Source: Calditrichaceae bacterium | GTDB lineage: Bacteria; Calditrichota; Calditrichia; RBG-13-44-9; J075 | Direction: 5' to 3' | DNA length: 64,000 nt | NCBI GenBank assembly: GCA_013360445.1 | Contig: JABWBP010000010.1 | Span: forward strand, 62,001-126,000 | Shown here: one piece after another, positions 34,689 to 43,004 of the stretch | How the letters are laid out: each line of letters opens with the position of its first letter | How positions within the stretch are numbered: position 1 is the stretch's first letter | Made by a program: the position numbers and the translations under genes | Notes under the pieces: model-generated | What the model was told of the DNA's origin: nothing | Seen by the model: the letters and a program-made list of their open reading frames with translations, nothing else | Database searches by the model: none

Positions 34689-35858
34689 ATGCCCGAATCC
34701 CTTCAAAATTGTGTGATCATCGACGCGGTGCGCAGCCCTATCGGCGTTCGCGGGGGAATGCTGGCCGGTATTCGCCCGGATAATTTGATGGCCCAGGTGA
34801 TCAGCGGATTGTTAACCCGCAACCCGGCGCTGCCGCTGGATCTCCTGGATGACGTGGTGTTGGGATGCGCCTTTCCCGAAGGCGCCCAGGGATTGCTGTT
34901 GGCGCGCTCCGCGGCGATTCTGGCGGGAATCCCGGTCTCTGCGCCCGCTAAAATCGTCAGCCGGCTGGGCGGCTCTTCCATGGATGCCGTTCACCAGGTG
35001 GACGCCGCGGTTCAGTTGGAGGATTACCGCGCGGCAATTGCCGGGGGAATCGAAGATATGTTTTCGGTGCCGGAAGGGGGTTTCAATCCCAGCTATCACC
35101 CGGAACTGGTGAAAAAAAATTATTACCTGCGCATGGGCGAAAGCGCGGAAATTCTGGCCCGGGAGGGTAAAATCGAACGGGAAGTGCAGGAAGAATTCGC
35201 CCTCGCTTCACATTTCAAAGCGTTAGATGCCTGGGAAAAAGGGCGCTTCAATAACGAGGTCATCCCGGTTCAGCACCTCAACGCTATTATCGCCCGCGAT
35301 GAGGGGCCGCGGAAGGCGGAAGAGCGGGATTTTGCTTCCCTGGCGCCGGAAATCTTTCCCGGCGGAACCATCACTGCAGCCACCCGCAGCCCCGCTTCCG
35401 TGGGCGCCGCGGCGCTGCTGATGGTCGGCGAAACCCTGGCCGGCGAATTAGGATTGAAACCGCGCGCCCGGGTGCTCTCCCGGGGGGTTGCGGGGGTAGA
35501 ATGGGAGCGCACCGGAATGGGCGCGCTGGCGGCCGCGGAAAAAGCCCTGCACAAAGCCGGGCTGACCATCGCGGAGATCGACGCCATCGAATTAGATGAA
35601 TCCTTTGCCGCCCAGGCGCTTTACGTAGTTTTGAAAAGCGGCTGGCCGTTCCGCAAAATCAACCTGAACGGCGGCGCGCTGGCCCTGGGACACCCCCCGG
35701 GCTGCGCCGGCGCGCGGATGTTGGTAACCCTGCTCAACGTATTAGAGCAGCGCCGCGGCCGCTACGGGCTGGCCGCGCTTAGCATTGCCGGGGGGCAGGG
35801 AATCGCCACGGTGCTGGAGCGGATTCCCGGGGAAGGCTGGGATGGGAAGACCGATTGA
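34689..35858 (+). CDS. Thiolase-fold protein lacking both catalytic cysteines
   Basis: 389 residues, aligned along its length with acetyl-CoA acyltransferases (FadA type). The nucleophile motif, normally 'NRLCGSSM', reads 'SRLGGSSM', with Gly94 in place of Cys. The second catalytic Cys, normally in 'LCIGGGQG', is Ser365 in 'LSIAGGQG'. The His of 'ALGHPPG' (335) is kept, and 'NEAFA' is 'DESFA' (303). Codons are GGC and AGC, each one base from TGC. A frame without stops and normal length argues against a simple pseudogene. The ATG at 34689 has CGGAG upstream. It overlaps the next gene, a FadN-like fusion, by 17 bp. Normal thiolytic cleavage is unlikely; a structural, binding or altered catalytic role is possible. 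Confidence 0.85.
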   Translation: MPESLQNCVIIDAVRSPIGVRGGMLAGIRPDNLMAQVISGLLTRNPALPLDLLDDVVLGCAFPEGAQGLLLARSAAILAGIPVSAPAKIVSRLGGSSMDAVHQVDAAVQLEDYRAAIAGGIEDMFSVPEGGFNPSYHPELVKKNYYLRMGESAEILAREGKIEREVQEEFALASHFKALDAWEKGRFNNEVIPVQHLNAIIARDEGPRKAEERDFASLAPEIFPGGTITAATRSPASVGAAALLMVGETLAGELGLKPRARVLSRGVAGVEWERTGMGALAAAEKALHKAGLTIAEIDAIELDESFAAQALYVVLKSGWPFRKINLNGGALALGHPPGCAGARMLVTLLNVLEQRRGRYGLAALSIAGGQGIATVLERIPGEGWDGKTD

Positions 35859-38187
35859 AAAAGCCGCGGTGCTGGGAGCAGGGCTGAGGGGAATCCAGAT
35901 CGCCGCCCAATTTGCCAACGCCGGCGTTCCCACGCTGTTGTTCGACGTCTCTCAGCCCGCCGCGGAAAAGGGGATTGCCGCCCTGGCGCGCGTCCACCCC
36001 GCGCCGCTGTTCCAACCGGAAAACCGTTCACTGATCGTCCCCTGCAATTACCGCGAGCACCTCAACCGCCTGGATGAAGCCGGTTGGGTGCTGGAAGCGA
36101 TTGTGGAGCGTGCGGACGCGAAAGTAAAATTGTTTACCGCTATTCTACCCCACCTCAAGCCGGAAACCATTGTCAGCGCCACCGGCGCCGGTTTGTCGCT
36201 AAGCGAAATGTCCCACCGGCTGCCCCCGGAATTCACGGAATATTTTCTCATCACCCACTTCTTCCACTCCCCCCGTTACAATCACCTCCTGGAGATGGTC
36301 GGCAGCGAATACAACCGCCCGGAGCTGCTGCGGAAAACCGCGGCATTTTGCGAAAACACCCTGGGGAAAGGGGTTGTGCTCGCCAAAGACACCCCGGGGC
36401 TGCTGGCCTACCGGATCGGGATATTTGCCATCCTGCTGGCGCTGGCCCTGGCGCGCCGGATGAATCTCCCGTTGGAAGCGGCCGACCGCCTCATCGCCGC
36501 CGTAACCGGCTGCCCGGGAGACGGCATCTTCGGGGCGGCGGATATGCTGGGGCTGGACGCGGCAGCGCGGCTGGCCCTAACGATCCGGGAAAAATGCCCC
36601 GGAGACGAAGCTCGGGAAATGTTCCGCGTTCCCGCGCTCTTGAAAACCCTGCTGCAACGAAAGTGCACCGGAGAAAAAAGCGGGCGCGGGTTCTACGACC
36701 GGCAAGGAGAAATTCCCCGCTGCCTGGACTGGCAATCGCTGGAGTATCGCCCCTGCCAGGCGGTAAGCTTCCCCGGCCTGGAGAACGCCGAACAGCAGCC
36801 ATCCCGGGAGGAGAGAATCCGCGCGCTGGCCTTCTCCGCCGATTCCGCCGGTAAATTCGTTTGGGAATTCCTTTCTCGCCTGCTCATTTACGCCGCCAAC
36901 CGCATTCCGGAAACCGCCGATGACATCGCCGCCCTGGATAACGCTATCAAGTGGGGGTTCGAGTGGGAAGCGGGGCCGTTCGAGATTTGGGACGCGCTCG
37001 GCCCGGTAAAATCCCTCGCGCGGATGCGGGCGGAAGGCAAAAAAACGCCCCTGTGGGTGCAGGCGATGATCCACGCCGGGCAGGAAACTTTCTACGCCCT
37101 CCAGAAAGGGGCAACCGGCTACTTTGACGTTCACAGCGGCAAATTACGTTCCCTGCCGGAAGATTCCCGGTTGATTCCGCAGTTATGGGAAAGAAGCCAA
37201 AGCGCGGCGATGCGGGAAGTCCCCGGCGCAAGCCTGTGGGACCCGGGCCAGGGAGTATTATGCGTGGAGATTTTGAGCAACCATCAGCCGGAATTGAACT
37301 GGCTGGAGCCGCCCCTGCTCGATCTTTTGGAAGAAACGCTGGAAATCATTCCCGCCGGGGGATACAAAGGATTGGTCATCGCCGCCCGGGGGGGCCATTT
37401 TTCAGCCGGAACAGACCTTACGGCTCTCCTGAAACTGTGCGAGACCCGGCAGTGGGGAAAAATCGAATGGATGTGCCGGAAGTGGCAGGACGCCGGGCAG
37501 CGGCTGCGCTACGCGCCCTTCCCGGTGGTGAGCGCGCCGTTCCACCGCGCCGTGAACGCCGGGCTGGAACTGGCCCTGGCGGCGGACCGGGTGGTCGCGG
37601 CGGCGGAATTCTACGGCGGGCTTGCCTGGGCGGAAGCCGGGTTGATACCCCTCTGCGGCGGGGTTTTGCGATTGCTGGGCAACCACTTCGATGCGCTGGA
37701 AGCGGCGCGGCCGGGGCCATTTCCCCCGGTTGAGAAAGCGTTCGAGACCCTTTTCGCCTCCCGGATTTCGACTTCCGCGGCAGAGGCGCGCGCGCTGGGG
37801 TATTTAAAATCGCAAGATTGCATCGTGATGAACCGCGACCACCTGCTCTACCATGCCCAACAGGCGGTGTTGGAACTGGCGGAAAATTACCGCCCCCCGC
37901 AGCCGCCGGGCAACCTGATTCTGCCGGGGGAAGGAGGGCGGCTGGTGTTGGAAACGCGCCTGGATAACCTCGTGAAAGCCGGTAAGATCAGCCCTTACGA
38001 GGGCCTGGTCGGCAAAAAATTGGCATACGTATTGACCGGCGGCAACCAGGCCGGGCCGCTGGCCGCGGTTTCCGAGCAAACCATATTGGATTTGGAGCGG
38101 GAAATGGCGGTAAGTTTGTGCAGAGAAGCATCGACGCGGGAACGCCTGGCGCATTTTCTCAGAACCGGCCGCCGGCTGCGGAATTGA
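35842..38187 (+). CDS. FadN-like 3-hydroxyacyl-CoA dehydrogenase/enoyl-CoA hydratase with altered active sites
   Basis: 781 residues from the ATG at 35842, with GGGGAAGG upstream. Domain order follows FadN: NAD-binding Rossmann domain ('AVLGAGLRGIQIA'), dehydrogenase C-terminal domains ('RLLIYAANRIPETADDIAALD', shortened: YAANRIPETADDI), and a crotonase domain at the end (~470-700). Dehydrogenase His139 and Glu151 are kept ('THFFHSPRYNHLLEMV'), but the Ser of 'SNTSS' is Gly115 and the Asn of 'ANRIG' is Tyr190. In the crotonase domain the first Glu (576) is kept, while ungapped alignment puts Trp at the second Glu, with another Glu two residues later. It overlaps the degenerate thiolase by 17 bp, so the pair is probably co-translated. 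Confidence 0.82.
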   Translation: MGRPIEKAAVLGAGLRGIQIAAQFANAGVPTLLFDVSQPAAEKGIAALARVHPAPLFQPENRSLIVPCNYREHLNRLDEAGWVLEAIVERADAKVKLFTAILPHLKPETIVSATGAGLSLSEMSHRLPPEFTEYFLITHFFHSPRYNHLLEMVGSEYNRPELLRKTAAFCENTLGKGVVLAKDTPGLLAYRIGIFAILLALALARRMNLPLEAADRLIAAVTGCPGDGIFGAADMLGLDAAARLALTIREKCPGDEAREMFRVPALLKTLLQRKCTGEKSGRGFYDRQGEIPRCLDWQSLEYRPCQAVSFPGLENAEQQPSREERIRALAFSADSAGKFVWEFLSRLLIYAANRIPETADDIAALDNAIKWGFEWEAGPFEIWDALGPVKSLARMRAEGKKTPLWVQAMIHAGQETFYALQKGATGYFDVHSGKLRSLPEDSRLIPQLWERSQSAAMREVPGASLWDPGQGVLCVEILSNHQPELNWLEPPLLDLLEETLEIIPAGGYKGLVIAARGGHFSAGTDLTALLKLCETRQWGKIEWMCRKWQDAGQRLRYAPFPVVSAPFHRAVNAGLELALAADRVVAAAEFYGGLAWAEAGLIPLCGGVLRLLGNHFDALEAARPGPFPPVEKAFETLFASRISTSAAEARALGYLKSQDCIVMNRDHLLYHAQQAVLELAENYRPPQPPGNLILPGEGGRLVLETRLDNLVKAGKISPYEGLVGKKLAYVLTGGNQAGPLAAVSEQTILDLEREMAVSLCREASTRERLAHFLRTGRRLRN

Positions 38188-38197
38188 GCGCTTGTTA

Positions 38198-38251
38198 GAC
38201 CTCAAAGGTTTTTTGGCGCAGCCATCCCCGCCGGGGAAAACCTTTGAGGTC
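38198..38251. terminator. Terminator-like hairpin after the FadN-like gene
   Basis: GACCTCAAAGGTTTT (38198-38212) and AAAACCTTTGAGGTC (38237-38251) are perfect complements. The inner part includes CCCCGCCGGGG. The GACCTCAAAGGT motif recurs at 60853-60889. Confidence 0.65.
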
Positions 38252-38390
38252 AAAATTACTTCCCCACAATTACGCGCCGGAATGCCTTATTGGCGTTAAG
38301 CTTTGCGTTGTAAGCGTGCAAAACTGAAATTTTTGCAAAACTCCTCCCCGACCTTCCGGGGCAAGCTCTTCAGAGAATTCCGGCTGCTTT

Positions 38391-38424
38391 AATTGGCAAT
38401 TGTCAATTAGCAATTGCCAATTTT
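38391..38424. repeat. AATTGGCAATTGTCAATT palindromic repeat
   Basis: Overlapping AATTGGCAATTG / CAATTGCCAATT words that can fold on themselves, between convergent genes. A close relative lies at 60518-60555, just before tRNA-Ala. Confidence 0.6.
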
Positions 38425-39406
38425 ATCCTGCTCCTGCTCCTGCCTTTTCCCCCTGCCACACCCCGCGCCGCAGCATTTCTTCCTCGATGTGGCGCTGCAC
38501 CGTGCTGGCGCGCACGCCCCAGACCGGCGCAACCAGGTTGCGGGGATGGGTTTCGCCCACCAGCCGCTGAAGGTAAATATCCGGGCGCAGGCGACGGATG
38601 AATTCGATCACCAGCGATATGTACTCGCTGTAGCCGAACACCAGAAAGGGCTGGCGCTGGTACTCCGCGGCCAGCACGGTCTTTTTGACAATGTGGAGAT
38701 GGTGGATTTTCAGGGAATCGATGGGGTAGCGGGAAATTACCTGCGCGGTTTGCAGCATCTGCTCCCGGGTTTCGCCCGGCAGGCCCAGGATCACGTGCGC
38801 GCACACGTGAATGCCCCGCCCGGCGGTCATCTCCACCGCCTCGGCCCACTCCCGGAAATCATGCCCGCGATTGATGCGCTCCAACGTGGCGTCGTGGATC
38901 GATTCCAGCCCGTACTCCAGGCTGATGTAATATTTTTTCGCCAGCTCCTCGAAGTAAGCGAGCTTGGCCGGGTCCACGCAGTCCGGGCGGGTTCCGATCA
39001 CCAGCCCCAGTACCCGGGGATGCGCCAGCGCCTGCGCGTAAATCCCTTGCAAGTATTCCAGGGGCGCGTAGGTATTGCTGTAGGCCTGGAAATAGACCAC
39101 AAATTTCTCGGCTTTGTAGCGGCGGCTAAGGTACTCCACCCCCGCCTCCACCTGCTGGGCGATGCTCATCCCCGGCTTGCAATAGGGCGGCACGAAGCTG
39201 GCGTTGTTGCAATAGGTACATCCCCCGAAGGCCTTGCTGCCGTCGCGGTTGGGGCAGGTGAAACCGGCGTCCACGGAAACCTTTTGCAGCCGCCCCCCGA
39301 AACGGGATTTCAAGTAATCTTTGTAGGCGTTGTAGGGACGGGAGGTGCCCCAGGGGAACACCCGCGCCTTCGGTTTGGCGACTTGCAGAACATTATCTAT
39401 CATCAT
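38423..39406 (-). CDS. Radical SAM protein, TIGR01212/YhcC family
   Basis: 327 residues. The 4Fe-4S cluster motif is 'CPNRDGSKAFGGCTYC', in the wide-spaced form CX10CX2C typical of the YhcC family, within the ~50-residue N-terminal stretch that also contains 'DYLKSRFGGRLQKVSVDAGF'. Later signatures: 'FQAYSNTYAPLE', 'IGTRPDCVD', 'SLEYGLESIHDATLERINRGH' (shortened: GLESIHDATLERINRG) and 'HVILGLPGETREQM'. The family's reaction is not established to my knowledge. Starts at 39406 and 39403 are equivalent; GGGAATTCTCC precedes them. The gene is convergent with the FadN-like gene and stands alone. Confidence 0.88.
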   Translation of the reverse strand: MMIDNVLQVAKPKARVFPWGTSRPYNAYKDYLKSRFGGRLQKVSVDAGFTCPNRDGSKAFGGCTYCNNASFVPPYCKPGMSIAQQVEAGVEYLSRRYKAEKFVVYFQAYSNTYAPLEYLQGIYAQALAHPRVLGLVIGTRPDCVDPAKLAYFEELAKKYYISLEYGLESIHDATLERINRGHDFREWAEAVEMTAGRGIHVCAHVILGLPGETREQMLQTAQVISRYPIDSLKIHHLHIVKKTVLAAEYQRQPFLVFGYSEYISLVIEFIRRLRPDIYLQRLVGETHPRNLVAPVWGVRASTVQRHIEEEMLRRGVWQGEKAGAGAG

Positions 39407-39587
39407 GGAGAATTCCCATCTTTGCTGAACATATTTTCCGAACGTCGCGCGCCGAAAATATAGAAAATAATCCCCCCGGAGTCAATCCGCAGATTCGCCC
39501 CCGCTCGCCGGTGGATACACTCGTTAAAGGTGAAAGGGGCATTCTATTGCTGAATTTATTGTTTTAGCCTTTACAAAGCGCTTTCAA

Positions 39588-39622
39588 ACTGAAAGCTAAA
39601 TGCTGAAAGCTGATAGCTGAAT
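39588..39622. repeat. CTGAAAGCTGA words, second locus
   Basis: Imperfect tandem copies of CTGAAAGCTGA/CTGATAGCTGA just 3' of the amylase gene, related to 29599-29646. Confidence 0.55.
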
Positions 39623-39627
39623 TATAA

Positions 39628-42600
39628 TCATTGCAGCAGGAGCATTTTTCGCGCCTGCACGAACGCCGGTTTTAACGGATTCGATGCCGCGGAAGCGGGC
39701 GCGCCGGGGGAGAGCGCCTGCACGCTAAGGCGGTAAATGTACACGCCGCTGGCGGCCTTTTGCCCCCGCGCATCCCTGCCGTTCCAGGTTACCCGGTAGA
39801 ATCCGGCCGGCTGGATTTCCGATACCAGGGTGGCGACTTTTTGCCCCAACAGGCCGTACACCGCCAATTCCACCGCCCCGGGCGCCGGAAGCTGGTAGCG
39901 GATGGCGGTTTCCGGGTTAAAGGGATTGGGGTAATTCTGCGCCAGCGCGAAGGTTTCCGGCAACTGCTGTTCCGCTTTGCTGAGCTTCAGCCGCTTCACC
40001 CGGGGATCGCGGATCTGCACCGTTGCCCCATCGTTGAGCGCGTGTTCCGCAAGCTCCTGCCCATCGGCCATCTCTTTTAGCAGGTATTTGACCGCCTCGC
40101 TCCCCTTCCCGCGGCGGAAGCGCAGGTTGAGGGGATAATGATCCGCTTGCAGCAGGATTTCCGCCTCGCCGGCGCTGCTCAGGCGGGTATGGTCGCCAAA
40201 ACGGGCGTCGAAAATACCCGCCGGGGGCAACGGGGGCAGTTCAAAAGAGGAACGCCCGGCTGCGGTTTGCGGATTGCTTCCGAAGTAGAGGGTCTGCCCG
40301 GCGCCCCCCGCGTCGCGGATCTCCAGGGCGCTGAAGCCGGGGAGATCTGCCAAAGCGGGGATTTGCCCCGGCGAGGCTTTTGCCTGCCCCGCCGCGCAGG
40401 GAACCGTGATGGTTCCCGGGGCGCTCGCCTTGATCCAATACCCTTTCCCCGCTTCCAGAACCGCGGCGGAGAAGTACGCCCCGTTGAAACCGAAGAGAGT
40501 GTTGGGAACGATGATATTCCCGGGATCGAGCACGCCGGCCAGCGGCGCGTCGCAGGAAGGCCCGCTGATCAAATTCCAGCCGGCGTTCAGGGCGATCTCG
40601 CAGCTTTGCAGGGCCTGGCCGGCGATGGCGGGAGAGGCGGCCGCGGGAAAGCGCAGCCAGTAACCCTTGCCGGTATCCAGCGCGGTCTGCTGAACGTAGG
40701 TATTATCGAACCAGAACAGAGTTCCGGGGATATGGGTAGGGAAGAGCGCGCTCACCGAAGGATCGCTCACCTGCGCCGGCAAACCCAGCAGGTTCCAGCC
40801 CTCCTGAACGCTCACCACGAACTCTTCTAACAACGCCCCCTGCACCCACACCGAATAGCTGCGCGGCGGCAGGGAGATATCGACCTCCCCGTTGGGGTTC
40901 ACCACCGCGTACAACGCACCGGAATTGCCCAGCACGTCGGTAAGGGTATCGCCGGGGGCAAGGTTCATGGAAGCGACGTTCACCCCGTGCGCCATTTGCA
41001 GCGGCTCCCCGGCGTAGTTGATCGCCGCCAGCACGTCGCGCCCGGTGGGAGCGCCGCTGAGCTGATAGAAGAGGGTGGTGTGATCGTACCCGGAGGTAAA
41101 ATTTTGCGCGTAGGGAGTGCCGAAACGGCTGAGATAATCCCGCTGCGTCGCCCCGAAAATATAATTTTTGTGCGCTTCGATCAAGCGGTCGATGGGATAT
41201 TGCAATCCCTTGTGATAATAATCGTCGTAAAACACGCAGGGCAGGCCGGCCTGGTTGTTGGTGAGAATGTAGGCGTAGGCAAGGATAGGATCCGTCTCCA
41301 CCGGCTGGCCGGGATCGCGGAAATCGTGATTGTTCACGAAAGTAACCACGTTGAAGCCGCTGGCGCCCTGGGCGTCCACCAGGCCGGCGTTGAAGACGTT
41401 GCGCGCGTCGTAGCCGAACTGGTCCGAGGCGGCTTCGAGAGCAAAGCGCAGGGAGAAATCGAACACCCGGGGGGAAATCGCCGCTTTGGTGTCGGCGTCC
41501 ATGTTCGCCAGCACGTTGTCGATCCACTGCTTGAGCAAAAAGGGATTCCCGTCGAAGAACTCCCCCACCACCAGGCCGGGATCGATGTTCTGGTCGTGCA
41601 GGAAATCCAGCAAATCGCCCACAAAATCCGGCGGGAAGTGTTTCACCGCATCCATGCGGAATCCCCGCATCCCCGCGTCTTCCCACAGCCAGCGGCTCCA
41701 ATCGAACAGCACGTCGCGGGTGCTCTGCACGTTCTGGTCGTAATCATAGAAGAAATACATTGCGTCCCAGTCCCCCGCCAGTTGGGTGGGATTGCCGTTG
41801 GGCTTGAAATCCAAGTAATTCATGGCCCCCTGGCCGCTGGGAAGGTTCTGGAAATCGGTGTAGGTTTGATAGGCGATGCTGCTCTCGATATTTCCGGGGA
41901 CGCCGGTATAATACAACTCCGCCACGGTATGGTCGGAATAGTCGCCCAGGCCGTTTACGCTGCGGTTGTTCAAGTAGATGAAAATGGTATCCCCCGCGGG
42001 ATCGAAATCATCCGCGCCCAATGCCAGGGCGAATTCGTCGATGCGGCAGCCCAGGGCGTCGATGTTGGCGAGCATGTCCACTCCCAGGTGGATGCTGTCA
42101 GGCGGCTCGCCGCAGCCCCCGCCGCCGTTCGGCTCGCTTTCCACCTCCGGCGGCAGCCCCTGGAAGCCCACGGTGTTGGTTTGCAGGTACACCTTGTAGG
42201 GTTTATCGAAGAAGTTGGGATGCTCCGATTTGGAGGCGATCTTGAAATAGTACGTTCCCGCTCCCCGCCCGCTGCTCCCCCCCACCGGCAACACCAGCCG
42301 GAAGCGGTCCGAGGGATAGGGCTGGTCGCCGTTCTGGATTTTGCTGAAATTCATATTGCGAACCCAGCCCGCCACCGCGGGATTATCCTCCGCCCGGCCG
42401 CCGTTGCGGTGATTATAGACCAGGTCCGCCGCCGCCGCCAGGCCGAGATTGTTCAGCTCCGCGACCAGGGCGTCCAGCGCCGCCCGGCTTCCGAAGCCGG
42501 TGGGACCCTGCCCGAATTCGCCTAAGTCGAATAGATCCTGGGGATCGTAGCCGTTGCTGAGAGCGCCGCCGCTGGCGCGGGAGAGTGGGGGCAGCCAGAT

Positions 42601-42792
42601 ATGGGTGAATCCCGTCTGCGCCAGTTCCGGCGCTTTCAGGCGCAGGGTATCGGCCCACACCGCTCCCTGGGCGGTTTTGGGATAATCCCAGTACCAGCCC
42701 TGGAAGAGGAAATCCTGCCCCAAAGCGCTGGCCGGGAGAATCGAACCAACGATCATAAGCGCTCGAATCGCCTGTCGAAAAGCCATGTTCAT
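39628..42792 (-). CDS. Secreted alpha-amylase (GH13) with sorting domain
   Basis: 1054 residues from the ATG at 42792 (AGGATACCCGTT upstream); another ATG lies at 42807. Signal peptide, then a GH13 barrel of ~520 residues: 'DLVYNHRNGG' (region I), 'GFRMDAVKH' with the nucleophile Asp, 'LVVGEFFDG' with the acid/base Glu, and 'TFVNNHDF' with the third carboxylate. A ~90-residue insert with a Gly/Ser/Pro-rich loop lies after region I. Two 'GWNLIS/GWNLLG ... GKGYWI/L' repeats follow (~690-830), and then a sorting domain 'NYPNPFNPETAIRYQL' with an unusual Ala/Pro-rich tail before the final 'RKMLLLQ'. It should hydrolyse alpha-1,4-glucans outside the cell. Confidence 0.92.
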   Translation of the reverse strand: MNMAFRQAIRALMIVGSILPASALGQDFLFQGWYWDYPKTAQGAVWADTLRLKAPELAQTGFTHIWLPPLSRASGGALSNGYDPQDLFDLGEFGQGPTGFGSRAALDALVAELNNLGLAAAADLVYNHRNGGRAEDNPAVAGWVRNMNFSKIQNGDQPYPSDRFRLVLPVGGSSGRGAGTYYFKIASKSEHPNFFDKPYKVYLQTNTVGFQGLPPEVESEPNGGGGCGEPPDSIHLGVDMLANIDALGCRIDEFALALGADDFDPAGDTIFIYLNNRSVNGLGDYSDHTVAELYYTGVPGNIESSIAYQTYTDFQNLPSGQGAMNYLDFKPNGNPTQLAGDWDAMYFFYDYDQNVQSTRDVLFDWSRWLWEDAGMRGFRMDAVKHFPPDFVGDLLDFLHDQNIDPGLVVGEFFDGNPFLLKQWIDNVLANMDADTKAAISPRVFDFSLRFALEAASDQFGYDARNVFNAGLVDAQGASGFNVVTFVNNHDFRDPGQPVETDPILAYAYILTNNQAGLPCVFYDDYYHKGLQYPIDRLIEAHKNYIFGATQRDYLSRFGTPYAQNFTSGYDHTTLFYQLSGAPTGRDVLAAINYAGEPLQMAHGVNVASMNLAPGDTLTDVLGNSGALYAVVNPNGEVDISLPPRSYSVWVQGALLEEFVVSVQEGWNLLGLPAQVSDPSVSALFPTHIPGTLFWFDNTYVQQTALDTGKGYWLRFPAAASPAIAGQALQSCEIALNAGWNLISGPSCDAPLAGVLDPGNIIVPNTLFGFNGAYFSAAVLEAGKGYWIKASAPGTITVPCAAGQAKASPGQIPALADLPGFSALEIRDAGGAGQTLYFGSNPQTAAGRSSFELPPLPPAGIFDARFGDHTRLSSAGEAEILLQADHYPLNLRFRRGKGSEAVKYLLKEMADGQELAEHALNDGATVQIRDPRVKRLKLSKAEQQLPETFALAQNYPNPFNPETAIRYQLPAPGAVELAVYGLLGQKVATLVSEIQPAGFYRVTWNGRDARGQKAASGVYIYRLSVQALSPGAPASAASNPLKPAFVQARKMLLLQ

Positions 42793-42828
42793 AACGGGTA
42801 TCCTCATGGATCGATTAAGAATAACTTT

Positions 42829-42952
42829 GGTAACTATTCAGGCGTTTTGCCACAGAGGCCACAGAGAGCACAGAGACATAAAAAAATTCCTAATCAAATC
42901 ACAAATACAGGGATATAAGGCTCTACTGTGGTCTCTGTGGCTGAATAGTAAC
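42829..42952. repeat. CACAGAG dispersed element, copy B
   Basis: 124 bp, GGTAACTATTCAGGCG to CTGAATAGTAAC. It is identical to copy A (15343-15458) over the first ~97 nt; it differs by an 8-nt CTCTGTGG-type segment near the right end. It lies between the start of the amylase gene and the end of the FHIPEP gene. Confidence 0.8.
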
Positions 42953-42978
42953 TAACTTTGTTAATTTCAACATGGAGG

Positions 42979-43000
42979 AGTGCAAAATTTGTTTTGCACT
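42979..43000 (-). terminator. Hairpin after the FHIPEP-domain gene
   Basis: AGTGCAAAA-TTTG-TTTTGCACT, a perfect 9-bp stem 4 bp past the minus-strand stop at 43005. It is a relative of the hairpin at 2182-2203. Confidence 0.55.
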
Positions 43001-43004
43001 GCCA

